64,000 nucleotides of DNA, from contig JAHKAA010000050.1 in the NCBI GenBank assembly GCA_018825965.1, positions 186,001 to 250,000 of the forward strand, read 5' to 3'. The notes under the pieces are model-generated. The model was given only the letters and a program-made list of their open reading frames with translations. It was not told the origin of the DNA and ran no database searches. This document shows positions 1 to 8,679 of the stretch, piece by piece; position 1 is the first letter of the stretch, and every line of letters starts with the position of its first letter. Both the position numbers and the translations under genes were made by a program. The stretch is from Gammaproteobacteria bacterium. Its GTDB lineage: Bacteria; Pseudomonadota; Gammaproteobacteria; Enterobacterales; Alteromonadaceae.

Positions 1-735
1 GTCGTTGGTTTTACGGCCTATCAGATCTTCAATCTGATCTTCAGACATGGCATTGATTTGATCCCAGTTGATAATAAAACGCTGGGCTAATACGTAAGAG
101 GATCCCAGATGCTCTATATCATCGAAGCCGGTAATACAATGTTTAGAGACAGACACAGGATCGGCTGGGTTATTCAGGTTTTCGGAAAAACGACAACCCA
201 ACACTTTGCCTTTCAGGCCATCCTGGCGTTCAGATTTAGACGCTGCATTTTGAGAGATTTGAAACTTTGTTACAGAAGCTAAGCTTTCGCTGATGAAGTC
301 CAGCACTAATTCACAGGCTTTGGCTTTGTCACTTTTGATATGAAACCACAAGTCGCCTTCGGAGTCCTGAAAAGCGCCGGTGGAACCATCAAATAAGGCA
401 CTTTGAGCCGGATTGTCCTGCTTTGGAAAGTTGAATGCTAAGCCTTGGGGAAGACTTATACCTTCTTCTGCACAGATACGACGCCACTGCGCTGACGATA
501 CCCCAAGAATAGCGCTGGTATTGGCATCTTTGAGCTCAGCATTCTGATGGATTTGCGTGCGAAGTTCCGCCATCAATTCTTTTAACTTATTACGACTGAC
601 AGGGCCTGATAACCAGAAGGTGCTGAAAATTGCTTCAGGTGCCGGATACACCAAGCCTCGTTGACTGTAGCGCCAGATCTCTTTTAAACGCTGGTCATAG
701 TCAAGTTCGGTCAGTGCTGAGTGCTGTGGTGACAT
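1..735 (-). CDS. DyP-type peroxidase-like protein (partial, N-terminal 245 residues)
   Basis: An open frame without a stop runs from the ATG at 735 leftward off the window edge, so the C-terminus is missing. The family is suggested by a segment near residues 205-243 resembling the dye-decolorizing peroxidase pattern of a GSSYV..QRF strand followed by W.....M.E.Q.EDLIGRK, and by a GDLWFHIK strand earlier. DyP enzymes are haem peroxidases. The usual GxxDG motif carrying the distal catalytic Asp is not visible: the matching place reads GCRFSENLNNP. The protein may therefore be a divergent or non-canonical member. The proximal haem His would lie beyond the window. It is transcribed away from the solute-binding protein at 951. 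Family assignment is by motif recognition only. Confidence 0.55.
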   Translation of the reverse strand, partial: MSPQHSALTELDYDQRLKEIWRYSQRGLVYPAPEAIFSTFWLSGPVSRNKLKELMAELRTQIHQNAELKDANTSAILGVSSAQWRRICAEEGISLPQGLAFNFPKQDNPAQSALFDGSTGAFQDSEGDLWFHIKSDKAKACELVLDFISESLASVTKFQISQNAASKSERQDGLKGKVLGCRFSENLNNPADPVSVSKHCITGFDDIEHLGSSYVLAQRFIINWDQINAMSEDQIEDLIGRKTND

Positions 736-950
736 GGTCAAGTCCTTGTGTTGATTGAAAATAAAACAAAAGTTTGTATCTGTAACAGAGTCAGCAGTGT
801 AGGCAAAGACTCTGGATATTTCCAATAAGGGGACTTGAACTCTGTTTTATGATGCTTTGACAGTCTGGTATCTGACGTTGTCATGCACAGTGCGGCAGAG
901 TAAGCTAGATTAAAATCAGAGGTTAATCAAAGCTGTGAGTTGTACCCCTT

Positions 951-1694
951 ATGTATTTTACTTTTCGGTTTTGTGTAGTTATGGTGCTGTTGTTTGTGCC
1001 CGTTGTTTTGGCACAAACGTCATTAAGAGTAGTGACTGAATTATCGCCCCCTCATCAGACTATTATCGAGGGCAAAGTGGATGGGCTTAGTACTCAGATT
1101 GTCGAGGCGACGTTAAAACAAGCCGGACTGCAAAGCCGTATTGAAGTGTATCCCTGGGCCAGAGCTTTTTATATCGCAGGTTCCACCCCCAATGTACTGA
1201 TTTACAATATGGCCAGAACACCGGAGCGGGAAAACGAGTTTCATTGGATTGGCCCTGTGGCTAAATACAGCTTTGGCTTGGTGCGGTTAACGGACCGCAC
1301 AGATTTAAACCCAAACCATATTAAAGACTTAGGTTCCTCTGTTATTGCTGTGCAACGAGGTGATTTTTCAGGGCAATGGCTTAAACAACAAGGCATGAAA
1401 GAAGGCAAAGAATTGCATTTATCGGCTGATATTCTGGAGTCCTGGCGTTTACTGCTCAAAGGCAAAGTAGACTATGTGATTGATGATCAAGCTGCATTGC
1501 CTTCAATGGAGCAGCAATTAGCCCTGCCAGCCGGCATCACCACTTTTGTAATGGCCATTCCGCAGCTGGAGCTACAAACTTACCTGGCCGCCAGCAAAAA
1601 CAGTGACGCTGAGCTGGTGAAAAAGCTGCAGCAGGCTCATCTTGAAGTACAAAAAACTCAGCTGTTTCAGGACGTGATGATCAGTCGCTTTTAA
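951..1694 (+). CDS. Periplasmic solute-binding protein, SBP_bac_3-like, orphan
   Basis: This 247-residue protein has a hydrophobic N-terminal signal (residues 3-20, cleavage probably after VLA near residue 21) and then the RVVTELSPPHQTIIEGKVDGLSTQIVEA pattern of bacterial family 3 extracellular solute-binding proteins, which bind amino acids or similar small molecules in the periplasm. It also has the later pattern of a second lobe (DLGSSVIAVQRGDFSGQWL and VDYVIDD). No ABC permease or ATPase gene is adjacent, so it is an orphan, a situation common in Alteromonadales. The ligand cannot be told. The ATG at 951 lacks a strong ribosome binding site. Confidence 0.75.
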   Translation: MYFTFRFCVVMVLLFVPVVLAQTSLRVVTELSPPHQTIIEGKVDGLSTQIVEATLKQAGLQSRIEVYPWARAFYIAGSTPNVLIYNMARTPERENEFHWIGPVAKYSFGLVRLTDRTDLNPNHIKDLGSSVIAVQRGDFSGQWLKQQGMKEGKELHLSADILESWRLLLKGKVDYVIDDQAALPSMEQQLALPAGITTFVMAIPQLELQTYLAASKNSDAELVKKLQQAHLEVQKTQLFQDVMISRF

Positions 1695-1704
1695 ATGCTT
1701 GATG

Positions 1705-2241
1705 TTAAAGCGCTATCAGCTCATTCATTAACTGAGTCAGCCATTGATTCAGGCGCTGGTCGGTTAAATCGTACTGATTTTCTTCATCCAAAGCTAAACC
1801 ATAAAACCACTCACCGTCTTCTGTGACTGCTTTGGAAGCAATAAAGTCATAACCCTCAACAGGCCAGAAACCAATACGAATACAGTCTTGTGGCGCTATG
1901 GCCTGATGCAACATACCTACAGCATCCTGGAACCACTCGGCATAGCCCAGCTGATCGCCCATGCCATAAATAGCCACAATTTTGCCGCTTAAATCCACGT
2001 CAGCTATATCATCCCAATGGGCTTCCCAGTCTTCCTGCAGCTCACCAAAATCCCAGGTTGAAATACCTAAAATAAGCAGATCATAGTCAGCCATCAGCGC
2101 CAGAGGCTGATCTTTAATATTATGAAGTGTTACACTGCTGCCATCCGGCAGACTTGAGTCGGCGCTTAAAAGCACCTGAATTTTTTCTGCCACTATTTCT
2201 GTATAGCAGGTGGTAGAGCCGTAAAAAAGACCAATTTTCAT
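1705..2241 (-). CDS. fldB: Flavodoxin FldB
   Basis: This encodes a 178-residue FMN-binding electron carrier. The N-terminal [12 protein letters not shown] segment is the phosphate-binding loop, and [30 protein letters not shown] and [16 protein letters not shown] match long-chain flavodoxins, most closely E. coli FldB as I recall it. The frame is open to 2310, but the family start MKIGLFYG is the ATG at 2241, and the extra 23 residues have no family counterpart. The gene is divergent from xerD, and fldB beside xerD is also the E. coli arrangement, which supports the FldB rather than FldA assignment. Confidence 0.88.
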   Translation of the reverse strand: MKIGLFYGSTTCYTEIVAEKIQVLLSADSSLPDGSSVTLHNIKDQPLALMADYDLLILGISTWDFGELQEDWEAHWDDIADVDLSGKIVAIYGMGDQLGYAEWFQDAVGMLHQAIAPQDCIRIGFWPVEGYDFIASKAVTEDGEWFYGLALDEENQYDLTDQRLNQWLTQLMNELIAL

Positions 2242-2333
2242 CTGACGGGACTCAGCATTTTCTGTGGGCCGCAGTGTAGCAGAAGCGTCGAAACCAACAA
2301 AGTCAGACAAGGTAAATTAACCGGGAGCAGCAA

Positions 2334-3239
2334 GTGGCACTAGTGTTGGCCGTCTCAGAGCAACAGCTTATTAAAGCCTTTTTAGATCAGCTCTGGCTGG
2401 ATAAAGGCGTCAGTGAACATACGTTAAGTGCTTATGGCACAGACTTAACTAAATTCGCATTATTTTTGCAGCTACAGGGTCAGCAACTGAGCTCTGTTGA
2501 TCACATGCTGCTCAACAGCTATCTGGCGTTTCGGGTGGATCAAGGTTTTAGTCCACGCAGCACCTCCAGAACCTTAAGCAGTTTGCGACGTTTTTATCGT
2601 CATTTGCATAAAACCAGACAGATCACGGAAAACCCGCTGTCGGACGTCTTCAACCCGAAGATTGGTCGCTCTTTGCCTAAAACTTTGTCCGAGCAGGATG
2701 TGGATTTATTGCTGTCAGCCCCGGATGTCAGCGATTTAATTCAGTTTCGCGACAAAGTGATGTTAGAAATTCTGTATGCGGCCGGTCTTAGGGTATCTGA
2801 GCTGGTGGGTTTAACCTTGCAGCAAATCAACTTGCGGCAGGGGTTAGTGCGTGTCACAGGCAAAGGTAAAAAAGAACGGCTGGTGCCTTTGGGGGAAACT
2901 GCAGTGGAGTGGCTGGACAATTACCTGAAGCAAGGCCGTAACTTGTTGCTCGATGCTCAGAGTGATGTGGTCTTTCCCAGCAACAGGGGACAACAAATGA
3001 CCCGACAAACTTTCTGGCACCGGATTAAATTTTATGCCAAAGTGGCAGGCATTAGTGCAGAGTTGTCACCGCATACGGTACGACATGCTTTTGCCACTCA
3101 TTTATTGAATCATGGAGCTGATTTGCGGGTCGTACAGTTGTTATTAGGGCATAGCGATTTATCGACCACCCAAATTTATACTCATGTGGCGCAGGCGCGT
3201 CTGCAAAGTTTACATCAACAACATCATCCCAGAGGCTAG
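2334..3239 (+). CDS. xerD: Tyrosine recombinase XerD
   Basis: This site-specific recombinase acts with XerC at dif to resolve chromosome dimers at the septum. The 301 residues comprise an N-terminal SAM-like core-binding domain (about 10-95) and a catalytic domain with the expected residues: Arg in GLRVSELVGL, Lys in GKGKKERLVPLG, HxxR in HTVRHAFATHLL, His in LLGHSDLSTTQIYTHV and the nucleophile Tyr in that same segment. The start is GTG at 2334, six bases after GGGAG (2323-2327). It begins the xerD-dsbC-recJ cluster, whose order matches E. coli. Confidence 0.95.
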   Translation: MALVLAVSEQQLIKAFLDQLWLDKGVSEHTLSAYGTDLTKFALFLQLQGQQLSSVDHMLLNSYLAFRVDQGFSPRSTSRTLSSLRRFYRHLHKTRQITENPLSDVFNPKIGRSLPKTLSEQDVDLLLSAPDVSDLIQFRDKVMLEILYAAGLRVSELVGLTLQQINLRQGLVRVTGKGKKERLVPLGETAVEWLDNYLKQGRNLLLDAQSDVVFPSNRGQQMTRQTFWHRIKFYAKVAGISAELSPHTVRHAFATHLLNHGADLRVVQLLLGHSDLSTTQIYTHVAQARLQSLHQQHHPRG

Positions 3240-3260
3240 CTTTGGGTGCAGGAAATACAG

Positions 3261-3968
3261 ATGAAGAAATTTAGCTATCTCGCCGTTATGGCAACCTTTT
3301 TAAGTACCGGATTAACAGCTCAGGTTAGTTTGCCTGAAGTGAACCAAGCCTTTTCTGAAGTGGGTTTGAATGTCAAAGCTGTGGCTGATTCTGAAGTGCC
3401 TGGCATGCTACAGGTGCAAACCGACAAAGGTTTGTTTTTTATGACGGAAAACAAAAAGTACCTGTTTGAAGGCAATATTTACGATTTAAAAAGCAAAAAG
3501 CTGGTCAACGAAGGCATTCTCAAAGGGATCCGCAAAGAGGGTGTTAAAGAATTTAACGACTCAGTCATTGAATTTAAAGCGGCTGACGAAAAATACGTGG
3601 TGCATGTATTTACCGACACCAGCTGTGGTTATTGCCGAAAGTTACATAACGAAATGGCCGATTTTAATAAAGCCGGTATTACAGTGCGTTATCTGGCCTT
3701 TCCGCGGGGGGGCGTGCAGTCTGCAACTTATGATGAATTGCAGTCGATTTGGTGTGCGAAAGATACCAAACAGGCGATGACAGACGGTAAAGCAGGGAAA
3801 GCAGTAAAACAAGTCAGTTGTAAAAACACTGTGGCTCAGCAGCATGAACTGGGTCAGAGTTTTGGTATCAATGGTACTCCGGCACTCATTTTACCGGATG
3901 GCCGTTTAATTCCTGGTTACCAGCCGGCCGCAGCTTTAGCTGCCACCTTGAGTCAGGAAACGCCCTAA
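3261..3968 (+). CDS. dsbC: Thiol:disulfide interchange protein DsbC
   Basis: This periplasmic disulfide isomerase corrects wrong disulfides in exported proteins and is kept reduced by DsbD. The 235 residues begin with a signal peptide (about residues 1-20), followed by the small dimerization domain and a thioredoxin fold with the CGYC active site at about 122-125 and a second Cys pair typical of DsbC. The frame is open from a GTG at 3246, but ATG at 3261 is preferred because GCAGGAAA sits just upstream and the signal peptide then starts normally with MKK. It lies 21 bases after xerD and is probably co-transcribed with it and recJ. Confidence 0.94.
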   Translation: MKKFSYLAVMATFLSTGLTAQVSLPEVNQAFSEVGLNVKAVADSEVPGMLQVQTDKGLFFMTENKKYLFEGNIYDLKSKKLVNEGILKGIRKEGVKEFNDSVIEFKAADEKYVVHVFTDTSCGYCRKLHNEMADFNKAGITVRYLAFPRGGVQSATYDELQSIWCAKDTKQAMTDGKAGKAVKQVSCKNTVAQQHELGQSFGINGTPALILPDGRLIPGYQPAAALAATLSQETP

Positions 3969-3980
3969 GCAGGTTTCAGT

Positions 3981-5711
3981 TTGAGTATCAGCAAAACAAC
4001 ACAACGCCGGCCTGTGCCGGCTATTTCATCGGAACTTTCGCAATACCATCCGGTGATCCAGAAAATTTACGCCAGCCGGGGTATTGAAAGTTCTGTTCAA
4101 CTGGCGCGAAGCGCAGCTCAGTTGTTGCCTTTTAGCTTACTCAAAGGCATATCTGCAGCTGTAGCTTTGTTGATTGAAGCTTTGCAGCAACAGCAGCATA
4201 TTGTCATAGTCGGCGATTTTGACGCAGATGGTGCCACCAGTACTGCTACTTTGCTGACGGGCTTAAAAAGCCTGGGATTTAAGCATGTAGAGTATCTGGT
4301 GCCTAACCGTTTTGAATACGGTTATGGTTTATCTGTCGAAATGGCAGAAATTGCGGTTGCTCAGGGCGCTCAGTTGATTGTCACAGTCGATAATGGTATT
4401 TCAGCTCTGGATGGCATTGCCCTTGCGAAAAAAATGGGCGTCAAAGTGCTGGTCACAGATCACCATTTACCGGGCAACGAGTTGCCGGATGCTGATGCTA
4501 TTGTCAATCCAAACCAGCCGGGTTGTGAATTCCCCAGTAAACAACTGGCCGGTGTGGGTGTGGCTTTTTATCTGTTATTGGCGCTTCGGGCTGAACTCCG
4601 GACCCAAGGCTATTTTACCGAAAGCCAACCTGCACCTAATTTGGCGGATCTGCTGGATTTAGTGGCCTTAGGCACTGTGGCTGACGTAGTGCCGCTGGAT
4701 ACCAATAACAGAATTCTGGTGCATCAGGGCCTGCAGCGTATTCGCAGTGGCAAAGCCAGACCTGGCATTCAGGCCTTAATTGATATCGCCAATCGTAAAG
4801 CTGAAAAGCTGACAGCCCAGGATTTTGGTTTTGCTTTAGCGCCACGTTTAAATGCGGCAGGGCGTTTAGACGATATGGGACTTGGCATCAGTTGTTTATT
4901 AGCGCCTGATTTACCCCGTGCCCGTATGTACGCTGCAGAACTCGACAGCTTAAACGTAGAACGTCGTGAAATAGAGCAGGGCATGCAACAGGAAGCTCAG
5001 GCTTATCTGCAGCGGTTGTCTTTCGCCTCTGAAGAGCTGCCGGACGCTTTGTGTTTATACCAGAGTGACTGGCATCAGGGCGTGATAGGTATTTTGGCTG
5101 GCCGGATAAAAGAGCAATACCACAGACCAGTGCTGGTATTTGCCCAAGGGGATGCAGGTGAACTGAAGGGGTCAGCCCGTTCTATTCCGGGTTTGCATAT
5201 CCGCGATTTATTGGATGAAGTTTCCACTCAGTACCCTGGCCTGGTTAAAAAGTTTGGCGGCCATGCCATGGCGGCTGGTTTAACTATTGCCGAAGAGCGT
5301 TTTGATACCTTTAAACTGGCACTGAATTTTGTCGCTAAAAAGTATCTGACACCAGAGCTTTTAACCGCAGTGCTCTATACAGACGGTGATTTGGGCAGTG
5401 ATTGCTTGTCAGTGCCTTTTGCACAGTTGTTACAGCAAGCAGGCCCCTGGGGACAGGCTTTCCCTGAGCCAGTGTTTGAAGGGGACTTTGTGATACGTCA
5501 ACAGCGTTTACTGGCGGATAAACATCTGAAACTGATGCTGGAATCCAGTGATGGCAGCTTAGTGGATGCCATCTGGTTTAATGCCGATAACAAAGCCTGG
5601 CCTGATGCCAACGTAAAAAAAATCCGCGTGGCTTATCAGTTGGATATCAACGACTACCGTGATCAACAGTCTGTGCAGTTGATTGTGCGGCTGATTGAAA
5701 AAATCGGCTAG
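3981..5711 (+). CDS. recJ: Single-stranded-DNA-specific exonuclease RecJ
   Basis: This 5'-3' single-strand DNA exonuclease serves the RecFOR recombination pathway, mismatch repair and base excision repair. The length, 576 residues, matches E. coli RecJ. DHH-superfamily metal motifs are visible: GDFDADGATSTA near residue 77, a VTDHHLPG motif near 160, and the DHHA1 motif GGHAMAAGL near 426. The start is TTG at 3981 with AGGTTTCAG just upstream; a non-AUG start could keep expression low. It follows dsbC by 12 bases. Confidence 0.95.
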   Translation: MSISKTTQRRPVPAISSELSQYHPVIQKIYASRGIESSVQLARSAAQLLPFSLLKGISAAVALLIEALQQQQHIVIVGDFDADGATSTATLLTGLKSLGFKHVEYLVPNRFEYGYGLSVEMAEIAVAQGAQLIVTVDNGISALDGIALAKKMGVKVLVTDHHLPGNELPDADAIVNPNQPGCEFPSKQLAGVGVAFYLLLALRAELRTQGYFTESQPAPNLADLLDLVALGTVADVVPLDTNNRILVHQGLQRIRSGKARPGIQALIDIANRKAEKLTAQDFGFALAPRLNAAGRLDDMGLGISCLLAPDLPRARMYAAELDSLNVERREIEQGMQQEAQAYLQRLSFASEELPDALCLYQSDWHQGVIGILAGRIKEQYHRPVLVFAQGDAGELKGSARSIPGLHIRDLLDEVSTQYPGLVKKFGGHAMAAGLTIAEERFDTFKLALNFVAKKYLTPELLTAVLYTDGDLGSDCLSVPFAQLLQQAGPWGQAFPEPVFEGDFVIRQQRLLADKHLKLMLESSDGSLVDAIWFNADNKAWPDANVKKIRVAYQLDINDYRDQQSVQLIVRLIEKIG

Positions 5712-5849
5712 TTCCCTGAAAAGCAGTTTTTGCAGGGCGTTTATTTAAAGACCCCTGCAGAATCCTCTACAGAAAATCGTCGGGATGGCTGCATGTCTGT
5801 AGAAAAATTGCTACAATCGCCACCAATTTTTTCCTAAGCGCCATAAATC

Positions 5850-6948
5850 ATGTTTGAAGTAAATCCGGTATACAACGCCATAAAAGATCTGACTGAACGC
5901 ACGAACGTGCTTCGGGGGTATCTTTGACTACGACGCCAAAAAAGAAAAGCTAGAAGAAGTCAGCCGTGAGCTGGAAGATTCAGCTGTGTGGAATAAGCCT
6001 GAATATGCTCAGGCTTTAGGTAAAGAACGTTCAGCGCTGGAGCAGATTGTCGGCACCATCGACAAGCTGGATCAGGGGTTGGAAGATGTGGCTGGCTTAG
6101 TGGAGCTGGCCATTGAAGCCGAAGACGAAGACACCTTTATCGAAGCTCAGACCGAGCTGGCGGGTTTAGAAACTCAGCTGGCTAAGCTGGAATTCCGTCG
6201 TATGTTTTCCGGCCAAAGTGATCCGGCCGATTGTTACCTGGATATTCAATCTGGTTCTGGTGGTACTGAAGCTCAGGACTGGGCCAGTATTTTAATGCGT
6301 ATGTATCTGCGTTGGGGCGAAGCCAAAGGCTTTAAACCTGAGTTGTACGAAGTAACTGACGGTGACGTAGCCGGCATTAAAGGCTGTACTATCAAATTTA
6401 CCGGCGAATATGCCTATGGTTGGTTACGTACTGAAACCGGTGTACACCGTTTAGTGCGTAAAAGCCCCTTTGACTCAGGCAACCGCCGCCATACGTCCTT
6501 TGCGTCAGTCTTTGTATCGCCTGAAGTCGATGACGATATTGAGATCGAAATCAACCCGGCAGACTTACGTATTGATACTTATCGCGCTTCTGGCGCTGGT
6601 GGTCAGCACGTTAACAGGACCGACTCAGCTGTCCGTATTACTCACTTACCAACCAATATTGTGGTGCAGTGTCAGAACGACAGATCACAGCATAAAAACC
6701 GCGATAACGCTTATAAGCAATTACGCGCCAAGCTGTATGAGTTTGAACTGCAAAAACAAAACGCTGAAAAACAAGCACTGGAAGACACCAAGTCGGATAT
6801 CGGCTGGGGCAGTCAAATCCGCTCTTACGTGCTGGACGATTCGCGTATTAAAGACTTACGCACAGGCGTGGAAACCCGCAATACCCAGGCGGTATTGGAC
6901 GGCGATCTCGACAAATTTATCGAAGCCAGCCTAAAAGCCGGTTTGTAA
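5850..6948 (+). CDS. prfB: Peptide chain release factor 2, with programmed +1 frameshift
   Basis: RF2 terminates translation at UGA and UAA. The gene is read in two frames: ATG at 5850 gives 25 codons up to an in-frame TGA at 5925-5927, after which translation shifts +1 to GAC at 5926 and runs to 6948, for 365 residues in total, the E. coli length. The SPF stop-codon recognition tripeptide (VRKSPFDSG) and the GGQ catalytic motif (SGAGGQHVN) are both present. A -10-like TACAAT at 5812-5817 may belong to its promoter. It is followed 27 bases later by lysS, as in E. coli. Confidence 0.96.
5911..5928 (+). promoter_or_regulatory. prfB autoregulatory +1 frameshift site
   Basis: CGG GGG TAT CTT TGA C is the canonical RF2 slippery context. 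A Shine-Dalgarno-like G-run precedes CTT, and the poorly terminated UGA is followed by C. When RF2 is scarce, the ribosome slips from CTT to TTT and continues. In E. coli the first codon of the G-run is AGG; here it is CGG, so the internal Shine-Dalgarno pairing loses one base. Confidence 0.95.
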
Positions 6949-6975
6949 TTTAGCTCACAAAATCAGGAACTTATC

Positions 6976-8502
6976 ATGTCTGAACAGAATACTCCTATTG
7001 AAGAACATCAGGACGTCAATAAACTGATTGCTGAGCGTAAACATAAGCTGGCCGGATTACGTGAACTGGGTAACCCATTTCCAAATGACTTTCGCCGTGA
7101 TGCGACTTCGGATCAGATCCACGCCCAGTACGAGCACTTGAGCAAAGAAGAGCTGGAAGAGAAAAAAATCCGTGTCACTGTGGCAGGCCGTATGATGCTG
7201 CGTCGTATTATGGGTAAAGCCAGCTTTACCACTATTTCTGACGTCGGTGGCAAGCTGCAGTTGTATGTAGCACGCGACAGTCTGCCTGAGAATGTCTACA
7301 ACGAAGGCTTTAAGAAGTGGGATTTAGGCGACATCATCGGCGGTAGCGGTGTGTTGTTTAAAACTCAGACTGGTGAGTTGACTGTCTGGTTAGACGAAAT
7401 CCGTTTACTGACCAAAGCGCTGCGTCCACTGCCGGACAAATTCCATGGTTTAACCGATCAGGAAGCCTGTTACCGTCAGCGTTATTTAGATTTGATTGTG
7501 AACGACCAGTCACGCAAAACCTTTTTAATACGTTCAAAAACTGTGGCTTATATCCGTCAGTTTTTTAACAGCAAAGGCTTTTTAGAAGTAGAAACCCCAA
7601 TGCTGCAAAGCATTCCTGGTGGCGCTTCGGCCCGTCCGTTTGAAACACACCACAATGCGCTGGATATGCAAATGTTCCTGCGTATTGCACCAGAACTGTA
7701 CTTAAAGCGCTTAGTGGTGGGTGGTTTTGAAAAGGTATTTGAGCTGAACCGTAACTTCCGTAACGAAGGCGTTTCAACCCGTCATAACCCTGAATTCACT
7801 ATGCTGGAATTCTACTGGGCTTATGCCGATTACAACGATTTAATGGATATCACTGAAGAGTTATTCCGTGGTCTGGCTCAGTCTGTATTGGGGACTACTG
7901 AAGTGCCTTATCAGGGCAACCTGTTTGACTTCGGTAAACCTTTTGCCCGTATGTCCGTGACTGAATCTATTCTGCACTACAACCCTGAAGTGAAAATCGA
8001 GCAGTTAACGACGCGTGAAGCAGTAGCTGAATTGGCCAAGTCATTAGGCATTGAAGTGAAAGCCAACTATGGTCATGGCCGTATTCTGATGGAAGTTTTT
8101 GATGAGCTGGTCGAAACCAAGCTGCAACAACCTACTTTTATTACTGAATACCCGGCAGAAATTTCTCCGCTGGCCCGTCGTAATGATCACAATCCGGAAA
8201 TCACTGACCGTTTTGAGTTCTTTATCGGTGGTCGTGAACTAGGCAATGGTTTCAGCGAATTAAACGATGCTGAAGATCAGGCGGAACGTTTCCGTGAACA
8301 AGTTGCACAAAAAGAAGCCGGTGATGATGAAGCTATGTACTACGACGAAGATTTTGTCACTGCTTTGGAGCATGGTTTACCACCAACTGCTGGTCAGGGC
8401 ATAGGTATTGACCGTCTGGTGATGTTATTGGCCGACGCGCCAAGCATCCGCGACGTGATCCTGTTCCCGCATATGCGTCATAGCGATAAACACGGCTCAT
8501 AA
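6976..8502 (+). CDS. lysS: Lysyl-tRNA synthetase, class II
   Basis: This enzyme charges tRNA-Lys in the cytoplasm. The 508 residues contain an N-terminal OB-fold anticodon-binding domain (about 65-145, [18 protein letters not shown]) and a class II catalytic core: motif 1 around [21 protein letters not shown], motif 2 [20 protein letters not shown], and motif 3 [11 protein letters not shown] near the C-terminus. It follows prfB with an AGGAAC ribosome site, matching the prfB-lysS pair of E. coli. A repeat tract and a terminator follow it. Confidence 0.97.
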   Translation: MSEQNTPIEEHQDVNKLIAERKHKLAGLRELGNPFPNDFRRDATSDQIHAQYEHLSKEELEEKKIRVTVAGRMMLRRIMGKASFTTISDVGGKLQLYVARDSLPENVYNEGFKKWDLGDIIGGSGVLFKTQTGELTVWLDEIRLLTKALRPLPDKFHGLTDQEACYRQRYLDLIVNDQSRKTFLIRSKTVAYIRQFFNSKGFLEVETPMLQSIPGGASARPFETHHNALDMQMFLRIAPELYLKRLVVGGFEKVFELNRNFRNEGVSTRHNPEFTMLEFYWAYADYNDLMDITEELFRGLAQSVLGTTEVPYQGNLFDFGKPFARMSVTESILHYNPEVKIEQLTTREAVAELAKSLGIEVKANYGHGRILMEVFDELVETKLQQPTFITEYPAEISPLARRNDHNPEITDRFEFFIGGRELGNGFSELNDAEDQAERFREQVAQKEAGDDEAMYYDEDFVTALEHGLPPTAGQGIGIDRLVMLLADAPSIRDVILFPHMRHSDKHGS

Positions 8503-8510
8503 GTGTAATC

Positions 8511-8552
8511 TTTGGTAACTAAGCTTTGGTAACTAAGCTTTGGTAACTAAAC
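8511..8552 (+). repeat. Three tandem 14-bp direct repeats after lysS
   Basis: The unit tttggtaactaagc occurs three times head to tail (8511-8524, 8525-8538, 8539-8552), the last copy ending in ac. The tract lies between the lysS stop and its terminator hairpin and encodes nothing visible. It looks like a slippage-generated minisatellite. Confidence 0.9.
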
Positions 8553-8583
8553 AAAGGGCTGTCTGAGACGGCCCTTTGTCATT
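8552..8583 (+). terminator. Rho-independent terminator of prfB-lysS
   Basis: CAAAGGGCTGTC (8552-8563) pairs with GACGGCCCTTTG (8567-8578) around a TGA loop, with one T-G wobble in 12 pairs. A short T-rich stretch (catttt) follows. Confidence 0.8.
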
Positions 8584-8679
8584 TTGTGGCGTTTTCACTT
8601 GCTGTCCAGAGCCGTTTCTTGAGCTATCGCAGTGGGCAGGTTACTATCTGCTTATATCAACCAGGGTTTAACACCGAAC

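Noticed and set aside
5925-5927. In-frame TGA early in prfB, which could look like a pseudogene or sequencing error
   Set aside because: The surrounding bases are the classical RF2 programmed frameshift site, and the +1 frame continues to a full-length protein.
8511-8552. Short repeats considered as a CRISPR array
   Set aside because: The 14-base units are directly tandem with no spacers, and no cas genes are nearby.
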